Shown piece by piece: positions 53,842-61,995 of a stretch of 64,000 nucleotides of DNA. The notes beneath the pieces are model-generated. The model was given only the letters and a program-made list of their open reading frames with translations, did not search any database and was not told where the DNA came from. Numbering within the stretch: the stretch's first letter is position 1; the number at the start of each line of letters is the position of its first letter. The stretch is from Leptospiraceae bacterium (lineage in GTDB: Bacteria > Spirochaetota > Leptospiria > Turneriellales > Turneriellaceae): the NCBI GenBank assembly GCA_025055765.1, contig JANWWS010000013.1, positions 62,001 to 126,000 of the forward strand, given 5' to 3'. A program made the translations under genes and the position numbers.

Positions 53842-56216
53842 TCCAAAATCTTTATTACCATTAATGTGAAATCATCATAAAGTCCTTCATTACCAGTAAA
53901 GTCTCGCACATGCTTGTAAATCTCTTTTACTATGTCCTCAGCGCTTCGGGATGAGTACTGTGCCACAAGCTCCTTTAACCTCTCAAGTCCAAACTCTTCT
54001 TGGGCATCATTAATGGCTTCTACGACACCATCGGTGTAGAGCACGATAATATCTCCCTTTGCTAAATGCGTTTTACCCTCACCAAAAGGACCATGAGTTT
54101 TCGAATCTAAAATTCCCAGGGGCCTGCCCTTGGTGCGCAAGATCTCAAAATCATGGGTCAAGGCTCGGTAGATGAGCTGTTCGTTGTGCCCCGCCGATGA
54201 ATACGAGAACTCCCCAGTGGGGGCTCGGTACATCGAGTAAAAAAGAGTAACAAACATGCCCGAGTGGCTATCCTGATAAATGAGATCATTTGCCCTGTAG
54301 AGCGTTTCTGCCGGCGATTTGCCTTCCCGAGATATGGTACGTAAAATGGAACTTGTCACTGCCATAAACAAGGCAGCGGGCAAGCTTTTTCCGGAAACAT
54401 CAGCTATAGAAAAAATGTATTTCTCTTGGTCGCGAAAATAATAATAGTCATAGAAATCCCCCCCCATTACTTTTGCAGGCATAGAAATCACACCCATGTC
54501 AACATGGTGTGAATCTAGTTTCCTGTGTGGTAAAATAGATTTTTGAATACTGGAGGTAATCTCTAGTTCTTTTTCGTAAGCCCTTTTCGCCATCATTTCA
54601 TTAAGAAGCCTAAGATTTTGAATTCCTTGCGTCACTTGCACCGCTATAGTTGAAACCAAACGAAACTCATCCTCGGAGAATCCTTCCGGCGTGTTTTTCT
54701 CGGAAATAGTAAGCAAACCATAGATCTCCTCTCCTGCCATGAGAGGGTAAATAATGCAGGCGCCCGTACGATATCGCTTTTCATTTCGGTAGCTCGCGTA
54801 TTCACTAGACAAGAGATCATTTGTGTAGATAATCTTCCTTTGACGAAAAGCAATCCCGGCGAGGCTCGTAGAAAGAGGGATTTTTTCCGCTTCATAGTTG
54901 TTAAGCTCAAGCCCTACTTGAGCGACAATTCTTAGACAGTCTGCTTCATTATCATAAAGCAGAATAGACACTCTTGCTGCTTGCAATTCATCGGCTATTA
55001 TACGCACAATGGAATTATACAACTCTTTTTCCTTTAAATTGGAAATCAATACCTTACTTATTTCATGCAAACTAGAGAGTTCATGAACTTTCTTTTTAAG
55101 CTCACGGTTAATATGGCGCAAAGAATCTATTAGTTCTCGATTGTGTATGGCCAAGGCGGATTGTTCTGCAAAACTTTGAAAAAGCTCTAAATCTTTTTCG
55201 CTAAATTCCTCCCTGCCTATGGAGTTAATAACTTCAATAACGCCAATAACTTCGTTTCGCACAAGTAGCGGTGCGGCTATCATATTCCTGGTAACAAAAT
55301 TAATAGTTTTGTCGGCTTGCCTAAAGAGCCTTGGATCATTTTGGGCATCATTGACAATGAGGGGCTGCTTTGTTTGCGCTACATAACCCGCAATTCCCAC
55401 CCCTATGGGGATGCGTATTTCCTTTAGTCCCTTTTCATTCTCCCCTGTAATGGTGTTAAAATAAAGCTCCTGTGTTTTCTTATCAATTAACATAAGACTT
55501 GAGGCTTCGGCTTTTAAGACAAGCTTGGCAGATTCCATGATCGACTCTAAGAGACTTTGAAGGTCCAAAGTAGAATTAATTAACTTCGATACCTTCATCA
55601 TTTCAGAAAGAAGGAAATTCGCCTCGACATAGTTCTTGTAGAGGTACATGTTTTCCAGTAAAGCCAACAGACTTTTTGAGAAACTTACTAACAAACGATG
55701 CGCAGCGGAATCAAGGGCAGTGCTGGCAAGAAGCCTACCAAAGCTATTAGCCAAACTTTGCAAAAGCGAAAGATCCTCTTCACCAAAATGGCCATCCTTT
55801 AATTTTTTTTCTAAAATTACAACACCCACTGGGGATTTTGACCTTACCAAAATGGGTACAGCCAGGTAGGACTTTTGGGATTCTCCTACAAAATCCCCCT
55901 CCTCTGTGTATAGAGGTTGCCCTTGAAAGAGCGTTTGAGCTAGGCGGTTTTTCATTACGACATTCCCAAGCTGCCTCTCAACAGGTGTTACATGTGAATC
56001 TCTTGAGCAAATTATTCTAGTCTTGCCGTCTACGAAGCGCAAAAAGACTTTGCCACCTTCGCTTTGCGCCAGGTACATGGCAGTGCGCAGCAAAAAGCGT
56101 GCCGCTAAGTACAGCTGCGGGTGGGGTTTTAAGGCAAAATTAGCTCCTTCTTTCTCGATGACCGGCGGTAGGCCAGAGACCACCTCATGTTGGGCCATTA
56201 AATCCACGGTTACCAT
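53838..56216 (-). CDS. GAF-GAF-GAF-SpoIIE phosphatase
   Basis: A 792-residue cytoplasmic protein with three GAF-type sensory domains (residues ~35-165, ~215-365, ~385-535), a short coiled linker (ITSSIQKSILPHRK) and a C-terminal PP2C/SpoIIE domain (~575-790) with metal motifs GGDFYDYY, IADVSGKSLPAALF and YDDFTLMVIK. It would dephosphorylate the STAS protein two genes downstream. GAF domains likely sense a small ligand, identity unknown. Confidence 0.92.
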   Translation of the reverse strand: MVTVDLMAQHEVVSGLPPVIEKEGANFALKPHPQLYLAARFLLRTAMYLAQSEGGKVFLRFVDGKTRIICSRDSHVTPVERQLGNVVMKNRLAQTLFQGQPLYTEEGDFVGESQKSYLAVPILVRSKSPVGVVILEKKLKDGHFGEEDLSLLQSLANSFGRLLASTALDSAAHRLLVSFSKSLLALLENMYLYKNYVEANFLLSEMMKVSKLINSTLDLQSLLESIMESAKLVLKAEASSLMLIDKKTQELYFNTITGENEKGLKEIRIPIGVGIAGYVAQTKQPLIVNDAQNDPRLFRQADKTINFVTRNMIAAPLLVRNEVIGVIEVINSIGREEFSEKDLELFQSFAEQSALAIHNRELIDSLRHINRELKKKVHELSSLHEISKVLISNLKEKELYNSIVRIIADELQAARVSILLYDNEADCLRIVAQVGLELNNYEAEKIPLSTSLAGIAFRQRKIIYTNDLLSSEYASYRNEKRYRTGACIIYPLMAGEEIYGLLTISEKNTPEGFSEDEFRLVSTIAVQVTQGIQNLRLLNEMMAKRAYEKELEITSSIQKSILPHRKLDSHHVDMGVISMPAKVMGGDFYDYYYFRDQEKYIFSIADVSGKSLPAALFMAVTSSILRTISREGKSPAETLYRANDLIYQDSHSGMFVTLFYSMYRAPTGEFSYSSAGHNEQLIYRALTHDFEILRTKGRPLGILDSKTHGPFGEGKTHLAKGDIIVLYTDGVVEAINDAQEEFGLERLKELVAQYSSRSAEDIVKEIYKHVRDFTGNEGLYDDFTLMVIKILE

Positions 56217-56254
56217 AAGTTTCTATCTTGGCAAGTCAAAACAACGAACTTTCG

Positions 56255-56758
56255 TTAAACCACTGCTTTTAATTCCTGCTCGGCAAACCAGCGCAGCTCC
56301 GCGGGGGAAAGCTCACTTTTATCAAGACCCAATTCCTCAAAGTAAAAACAAAGCTGTGCTAAGCGCAGGATAGTGTTATCCCTTTTTTGCGCCTCCTTGC
56401 CTAATTCTATAAAATAGAGATCTTTTATCTCTTGCCTATAGGCATTGTCTTTTCCAGTGAAAATTAGAGCAGCCTCCATAAGATCGTACATAATAGTGCG
56501 GCAAAAGCGCAGGAACTCTTCATCTTCTTTTTCCCAATGAAGTCGAGCTAACTGTACTTGAAAATAATCGCCCCAACTAATAATATCGGGATAAACCCCA
56601 TATTTTACGAAAAGTTCCTGTGCCTTCTCTTCACTGGTATAAGGTTCGCGTGCTAGGCGATCTACAAATTCTTTTAGTTGTCCCAAAGCTTCTATTTTAA
56701 CGGAATTTAACCGTCTGCGCCCTACCATTTCGCTTAATTGGGGATTGAGTTGACACAT
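56255..56758 (-). CDS. Unknown protein heading the partner-switch operon
   Basis: A 167-residue protein without signal peptide or membrane helix, mostly helical and acidic; Trp/Tyr-rich stretches such as DIISWGDYFQVQLARLHWEK are its most distinctive part. I do not recognise a family. It lies 38 bases before the SpoIIE gene on the same strand and starts the operon that includes the RsbW-like, STAS and FliG-like genes. Confidence 0.7.
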   Translation of the reverse strand: MCQLNPQLSEMVGRRRLNSVKIEALGQLKEFVDRLAREPYTSEEKAQELFVKYGVYPDIISWGDYFQVQLARLHWEKEDEEFLRFCRTIMYDLMEAALIFTGKDNAYRQEIKDLYFIELGKEAQKRDNTILRLAQLCFYFEELGLDKSELSPAELRWFAEQELKAVV

Positions 56759-56820
56759 ACTTTTTTTTCGACTTAAAGAGCATAAGGCTCAAGCAATGCC
56801 TTGCCGATATTTTCTCAAGA

Positions 56821-57279
56821 ATGAGATTCCTCTTTTTAGCCTTGACCTTGCTATCACCTCTTCTTTGGTCCCAAGAGCAGAGTCAGGACAAGCTTTTGTA
56901 TTTGCTGGCTTTATCTCTACACAAAGAAGAGCGATCTCATGAAGCCTTGAGCCTACTTGAAGATCTCTGTGAACTTTACCCGGAATCCCCCCTCTTTGTG
57001 ATGGCAAGCGAAAAAATGGCTGAAATTTTTAGAGAAAAAAAGATGTATGGGCAGGCAGCAAAAATCTACCGCATGCTGGCGGTGCGCCTTGGCCCCACCC
57101 TACAAGCCATGAACTACCGCCTCCAAGAAGCTAAGATCCTGCGACAACTCGGCCATTACGTAAAAGCGGAGGAGATCTTGAAACAAATCATTTACCTTTT
57201 GCCAGAAAGTCCTGCTGCCACAGAAGCAGAAAATGAACTTAAGAGCATCTCTTTTGTACGGCAATTACATGCTGAATAG
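56821..57279 (+). CDS. Small exported TPR protein
   Basis: A 152-residue protein with a signal peptide (residues 1-17, MRFLFLALTLLSPLLWS) and two to three tetratricopeptide-like repeats (LLYLLALSLHKEERSHEALSLLEDL; MYGQAAKIYRMLAV; GHYVKAEEILKQIIYLLPE). It overlaps the opposing HDOD gene by 15 bases. TATTTT at 56808 ends 7 bases before the ATG and no Shine-Dalgarno is present. Role unknown. Confidence 0.78.
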   Translation: MRFLFLALTLLSPLLWSQEQSQDKLLYLLALSLHKEERSHEALSLLEDLCELYPESPLFVMASEKMAEIFREKKMYGQAAKIYRMLAVRLGPTLQAMNYRLQEAKILRQLGHYVKAEEILKQIIYLLPESPAATEAENELKSISFVRQLHAE

Positions 57280-58158
57280 TTCTTCGCAAAATGAATAAAA
57301 TGAATCTTCGGCAATGCGTGCCTTAAGATCATTCAAGAAAAAACTCTTTTGCCTTGCCTCAAGTTTTAAGTGAGAGGCATAGTTCTCGAATATGTTATGG
57401 TAATAATTGTGCCACTCTGGCTTTAAGTTTTGGGTATACTCCGTATAGCCCCCCAAGATAACTAAAATTCCAGCCATTATCACAGGCAGCACTAGAGGAT
57501 TTTTTTCGTCATAACTGACATCGATTTCCCAGTGTTCTAGTTTCGCAAGCTCATAAAGCTCGGCCGGGAAATTCCAACGCTGCATGGCAAGTTCACTTAC
57601 TTCTGGGCCACTTACACCTAACTCTTTTTTTTCAAGTTCCCGAAGTTTTTTTACATCGAGGCCGTGGTCAGCTTGATAAAAGATCATCCCATAGGTTTCC
57701 GTGAATTGGTTATTTAGGATCATCATTCCCATGTCTTTCAGAAGAGCAGCCATAAAGGCCTCATCGCGTAAATTGCGGCGACCTAATTGCTCACAAATAA
57801 TTTTTGCGATAAGTGCTGATAGCACCGAGCGCATCCAGAGCTCCTTTTGCACTTTATTGGAACGACGATGCCGAGGGAAAAGAGAAGCACTTGACACTAG
57901 CAAAGTAAGACTCTTAATTGTCTTAAAGCCTAAAAGAGTAATGGCTTGTGACAGCGAAGTTACCTTATTCGAACGCGCGTAAAAAGCTGAATTTGCGATC
58001 TTTAAGATCTTCGAAGTGAGGGCGGGATCGACAGCAACGATAGCCTGCAATTGATCAGAGGATACGTCAATGTTGCTCTCTTCAATTTGGAGGATTTTGG
58101 AGACCACCTGCGGCATTGGCGGTAGATCTATATTCTGGAGCTTCGCACTGCCCATCAT
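57265..58158 (-). CDS. HDOD-domain signalling protein
   Basis: A 297-residue protein dominated by an HDOD domain (residues ~10-215): LPPMPQVVSKILQIEE, DPALTSKILKIANSAFY, LSQAITLLGFKTIKSL. The HD metal residues are absent, as usual for HDOD, so it is a regulatory rather than hydrolytic domain. It is transcribed away from the spoT gene. Candidate promoter: -35 TTGACA and -10 TAACTT upstream. Confidence 0.9.
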   Translation of the reverse strand: MMGSAKLQNIDLPPMPQVVSKILQIEESNIDVSSDQLQAIVAVDPALTSKILKIANSAFYARSNKVTSLSQAITLLGFKTIKSLTLLVSSASLFPRHRRSNKVQKELWMRSVLSALIAKIICEQLGRRNLRDEAFMAALLKDMGMMILNNQFTETYGMIFYQADHGLDVKKLRELEKKELGVSGPEVSELAMQRWNFPAELYELAKLEHWEIDVSYDEKNPLVLPVIMAGILVILGGYTEYTQNLKPEWHNYYHNIFENYASHLKLEARQKSFFLNDLKARIAEDSFYSFCEELFSM

Positions 58159-58169
58159 GCTACCGAATC

Positions 58170-58198
58170 AAGTTAGCGTTTTGCCATTTGTTTGTCAA
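58170..58198 (-). promoter_or_regulatory. Candidate promoter for the HDOD gene
   Basis: Leftward TTGACA (58198-58193), 17-base spacer, then TAACTT (58175-58170; weak). The start point would be about 5 bases before the ATG at 58158, again a very short leader. Confidence 0.4.
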
Positions 58199-58421
58199 TA
58201 AATTCTTCAAGTAAGTTCTCTTGCCTTATGTAGCATATTTCTAAATAACGGCCACCAATCTGCGGGGAGGATTTTCTTGTAATCTATATCTATAGCCTTG
58301 CGAAAGATTTCCAATTGAACCTTTTTTGTCAGGGCTACAGGATGAGCCAAGCCACCAGAAAATGGGACAAAAAGTCAGACTTGACATTCCATCATTTTTT
58401 TGCTTCTTTACATAGGGAAAG

Positions 58422-60455
58422 ATGCAGCTGCGTTTCATACCCCAGACAGTTTTTAAACCCAAAAGCAGTCAGGAGCAAAGCTTAGAAAATCTGCTTGAGA
58501 AAATTCAAAAAAAAAGCAGTCGGGCTGAACGCGCTCTCGTGCGTAAAGCTTACTATCTGGCCGAAGATGCGCACAAATTCCAAAAACGACTATCTGGCGA
58601 GCCTTATATAACCCATCCCTTGGCCGTGGCTCATCTCTTAGCTGATCTTGATATGGATCATGAAGCTATTTGCGCAGGTCTTTTGCACGATGTACTAGAA
58701 GACACAGCAATTACCCGCGATTACTTAGAAAAAGAATTTGGGCCCACCATTACCCAAATCGTCGATGGGGTTACTAAGATTTCTGTATTAAAATCAAAGG
58801 GAAGTGAAACCGCCCAAGCAAATAACATTCGCAAGATAATCCTAGCTACTGTGCAAGATGCTCGAGTCCTCATTGTAAAGCTAGCTGACAAGCTCCACAA
58901 TTTGCGAACCCTCTCTTTCCATACCCCCGAAAAAGTAAAGAGAATTGCCCAAGAAGCCCTTGAAATATATGCCCCCCTGGCTGGCCGGCTTGGCATCTAC
59001 AAAATCAAGGCCGAAATGGAAGATCTTTGTCTTTATTATTTAAAGCCTGAGGAATATCAAAAAATTAAAGCTGCTATCGCAGAGAAAAAAGCCAATAGAG
59101 ATGAGCGAGTAAACAAAATCATTGAAATTTTGCAAGACAAACTGCGCGAAGAAAAAATCAAAGCCAAGCTTGAAGGCCGCTCAAAACATTTTTACTCCAT
59201 ATACAAAAAGATTTATGAGCAAAAAAAAGACCTCGATGAAATCTATGATCTCACAGGCGTACGTGTACTAGTAGACAGCGTACAAGATTGCTATGCTGTC
59301 TTAGGTATTGTCCATACCCTATGGAACCCTATCCCAAACCGCTTTAAAGATTATATCTCCGTACCGAAATCCAATGGTTACCAAAGTTTGCATACTACCG
59401 TGGTGGGACCGGAGGGGAAATTTTTAGAAGTGCAAATTAGGACCTTTCGCATGCACCAAATTTGTGAATACGGTATTGCCGCACACTGGGCTTACAAGGA
59501 AAAAGAAAACAACTTAAAGTCACTGCAAGAGCAATTTCGCCTGTTGCAAAATATAGCTACCGTACAAGAAGAAGGTGGCGACGCCCACGAATTCATGGAA
59601 GAACTCAAGACCAATCTATCTGTCGAAGATGAGGTCTATGTCTTCTCACCCAAAGGAGAAATTTTTTCCTTACCTGCAGGCTCTACGGTACTTGACTTTG
59701 CTTTTCGCATACACACCGAACTAGGACTTAAATGTGCCGGGGCCAAGGTTCAAGACAGACTAATCTCCATCCGTACCCCTTTAAAAAGCGGCGACCAGGT
59801 TACCATACTAACAAGTCCTCATGTGCAGCCTTCCCCGAATTGGTTGCGCTTCTTAAAAACCCCACAGGCCCGAGCTAAACTTAGGGCCTATTTCCGACGC
59901 AACGAACCTACTGAAGCAAAAATTGAAGAAAAAAAAGTTGAAACAAAAAGCACGAAAACTATTGAATCATTGCCAAGAAAATCGAAAATCAAGAAAGCAT
60001 GCGAACCCATAGTTGAATTCTACGGCGAAACAAATTTACCTCATCGCCTGGCAAGGTGTTGCAATCCACAACCTGGCGACGCCATTATTGGATTTATAAC
60101 TCGCCAACACCATCTCTCCGTACACAAAAAGCATTGCCCTGCCCTTAAAGCTCTCACTCTTTCTTCAGAAAATATCTCGCGACTTGTCAGCGTTCATTGG
60201 AGGGGTGAGAACCAAGAAGCCGTTCTTTTAATTGAAGGAGAGGATCGTCCACAAATCTATCTAGACTTAGTACGCACCTTGGCCGAGGCGGGAGCAAATA
60301 TCATCGAGGCAAAAGCCGAGACCTCTCATGATGGGAAAATTTCCGATACCTTTCGTATAGAATTCGACTCGGAGGCACACCTAGAGGGTATTATAGTGGC
60401 ACTGAAACAAATCCCAGGGGTAAGTGCTGTAAAAATGTTGTCACCAGATGCATGA
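58422..60455 (+). CDS. Bifunctional (p)ppGpp synthetase/hydrolase, RelA/SpoT (RSH)
   Basis: A 677-residue RSH protein. The HD hydrolase domain (HPLAVAH, LLHDVLEDT) appears intact, and the synthetase has GRSKHFYSIYKKI, YDLTGVRVLVD and RFKDYISVPKSNGYQSLH, the RxKD type of bifunctional enzymes. TGS (~395-455), zinc-finger-like (HRLARCCNPQPGD...CPAL) and ACT (~600-677) domains follow. A TTGACA at 58381 may be its promoter; GGGAAAG precedes the ATG. It would set stringent-response alarmone levels. Confidence 0.96.
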   Translation: MQLRFIPQTVFKPKSSQEQSLENLLEKIQKKSSRAERALVRKAYYLAEDAHKFQKRLSGEPYITHPLAVAHLLADLDMDHEAICAGLLHDVLEDTAITRDYLEKEFGPTITQIVDGVTKISVLKSKGSETAQANNIRKIILATVQDARVLIVKLADKLHNLRTLSFHTPEKVKRIAQEALEIYAPLAGRLGIYKIKAEMEDLCLYYLKPEEYQKIKAAIAEKKANRDERVNKIIEILQDKLREEKIKAKLEGRSKHFYSIYKKIYEQKKDLDEIYDLTGVRVLVDSVQDCYAVLGIVHTLWNPIPNRFKDYISVPKSNGYQSLHTTVVGPEGKFLEVQIRTFRMHQICEYGIAAHWAYKEKENNLKSLQEQFRLLQNIATVQEEGGDAHEFMEELKTNLSVEDEVYVFSPKGEIFSLPAGSTVLDFAFRIHTELGLKCAGAKVQDRLISIRTPLKSGDQVTILTSPHVQPSPNWLRFLKTPQARAKLRAYFRRNEPTEAKIEEKKVETKSTKTIESLPRKSKIKKACEPIVEFYGETNLPHRLARCCNPQPGDAIIGFITRQHHLSVHKKHCPALKALTLSSENISRLVSVHWRGENQEAVLLIEGEDRPQIYLDLVRTLAEAGANIIEAKAETSHDGKISDTFRIEFDSEAHLEGIIVALKQIPGVSAVKMLSPDA

Positions 60456-61197
60456 AAAGGAAAATCAGAGAATCTTCATTTCAGGCGCATCTCGAGGCAT
60501 TGGAGCCCAACTAGCGCTAGCCTACGCCCAAGAAAATGTCGTTTTAGGGCTTTTGGCTCGCAACGAGGAAAAACTCAAGAACGTAGCTCTCGCCTGCCAA
60601 AAGAAAAAAGCCACCGTTTTCACCTACACAGCAGATGTAACGGACTTCCCAAAGATCCGAAATATATGTTTGGATTTTGTTGATAAAGCCGGAGGCATTG
60701 ATATTGTTATTGCCAATGCTGGTATGGCTACAGGCCCCTCCCGAAAAGGGCTATATGCCAGTGATAGACTTTGCGAGGTTGTCAACACAAACTGCTGTGG
60801 CGCAATTTTTCTCTTAAATGAGTTTTTGCCCATTATTTTAAACCAAAAAGAGGGTACCTTAGTTGCCATCTCTTCTGTGGCCTCCTTCCTCCCTTTTTTG
60901 CCGGGGAGTTATGCCGCCTCAAAAGTAGCCTTGAATTACTTTATGGAGGGGCTACGACTACGCCATGAAACCAAAAAAATAAGATTTGTTACCATCTGCC
61001 CAGGCTATGTTGCCACCGACATGACCTCCCACTACTCCAAGTTGCCCTTTGTTATTTCCTCAGAGAAAGCAGCTAAGAAAATCATCTCAGCTATTAATAA
61101 AGGCAGACGGCTTTATATTTTTCCCGCAATCTGGAGATTCGTAATCCTCATAGCTAAGCTCATGCCAGGCATGGTGCGACGCTACCTCCTAAAATGA
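60448..61197 (+). CDS. Short-chain dehydrogenase/reductase
   Basis: A 249-residue classical SDR. The nucleotide motif is GASRGIG, NAG is in IVIANAGMA, and the catalytic pair is Ser in AISSVASF and YAASK. Substrate unknown; the C-terminal hydrophobic part (RFVILIAKLMPGMV) suggests membrane contact. It overlaps the RSH gene by 8 bases, so they are probably cotranscribed. Confidence 0.92.
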   Translation: MHEKENQRIFISGASRGIGAQLALAYAQENVVLGLLARNEEKLKNVALACQKKKATVFTYTADVTDFPKIRNICLDFVDKAGGIDIVIANAGMATGPSRKGLYASDRLCEVVNTNCCGAIFLLNEFLPIILNQKEGTLVAISSVASFLPFLPGSYAASKVALNYFMEGLRLRHETKKIRFVTICPGYVATDMTSHYSKLPFVISSEKAAKKIISAINKGRRLYIFPAIWRFVILIAKLMPGMVRRYLLK

Positions 61198-61203
61198 ACT
61201 AAA

Positions 61204-61923
61204 ATGAAAAAAAAAGATCGTCTCTTTGCAAAATCCCCATGGTTGCGTGTCTTTGAATTTAATCGCGAAGTAGCAAGCGTTTTTGATGATATGGCAGAGC
61301 GCTCTATACCTCATTACAAAGAAGTCTTGGAAATGACCGCAAGAATCTGTCATAGGCTCATGCCACGGGGGGGATATATTTACGATCTTGGGTGCTCAAC
61401 AGCCAATCTCTTTGGCTTTTTAAGCATATACTTTGAGGAAGAAAATTTTCAATATATCGGCATAGACAGCTCCCAGGCAATGATCGACAAAGCCAGACAA
61501 AAATACAAAAAGAAACAAAACATTCAGTTATTATACGCTGATATCAACGAACTGGATTTCCCTCACGCCTCGGCAATAATTGCCAATTACACCCTTCAAT
61601 TTATTAATCCCTCACACCGACTCAAAATTCTAAAAAACGTTTATGCCTCGCTTTTACCCAAGGGTATTTTTATTGCATCGGAAAAAATAAAAGATCCCAA
61701 TGCTGAAATAGATGAGCTTTTCCAGGAGTTTTATTATAACTTTAAGAAAGAAATGCGCTACAGCGACCAAGAAATTGCACGCAAACGCGAAGCATTGGAA
61801 AATATTCTCATTCCACTGAGTTTAAAAGCGAACTTAAAGCTTGTAAAAAAGGCTGGCTTTAATAAGATCTCTTTATTCTTCAAATGGTACAACTTTGCCT
61901 CTTTTCTAGCCATAAAAGACTAA
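61204..61923 (+). CDS. cmoA: Carboxy-S-adenosyl-L-methionine synthase
   Basis: A 239-residue SAM-binding protein of the CmoA type, which makes carboxy-SAM from SAM and prephenate for the wobble-uridine (cmo5U) tRNA modification. VFDDMAERSIPHYKEV, IYDLGCSTANLFGF and ADINELDFPHASAIIANYTLQF match CmoA. The partner CmoB is not here. It lies 6 bases after the SDR and is followed by a hairpin terminator. Confidence 0.92.
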   Translation: MKKKDRLFAKSPWLRVFEFNREVASVFDDMAERSIPHYKEVLEMTARICHRLMPRGGYIYDLGCSTANLFGFLSIYFEEENFQYIGIDSSQAMIDKARQKYKKKQNIQLLYADINELDFPHASAIIANYTLQFINPSHRLKILKNVYASLLPKGIFIASEKIKDPNAEIDELFQEFYYNFKKEMRYSDQEIARKREALENILIPLSLKANLKLVKKAGFNKISLFFKWYNFASFLAIKD

Positions 61924-61940
61924 GGAGAGCTTTTGTCAAT

Positions 61941-61965
61941 AGCCATGCTTTTTCGCTGGCTTTTT
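61941..61965 (+). terminator. Intrinsic terminator after cmoA
   Basis: AGCCA (61941-61945) pairs with TGGCT (61957-61961), extended inward by a GC/GC pair past a one-base bulge, and is followed by TTTTT (61961-61965). It is the only convincing terminator at a convergent junction in the window. A second hairpin (GGCT/AGCC with AAAAGT/ACTTTT, 61958-61993) overlaps it and could serve rpoN on the other strand. Confidence 0.5.
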
Positions 61966-61995
61966 GAAAAGTAGTAAAATACACTTTTGAGCCTT

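Noticed and set aside
58187-58199. TTTG-N5-CAA-type site resembling the leptospiral LexA box
   Set aside because: One half-site base is wrong and it overlaps the TTGACA -35 element, which explains the bases better.
58241-58462. 73-residue leftward frame in the HDOD/RSH gap
   Set aside because: No ribosome site, crosses the RSH start region, and has no recognisable pattern.
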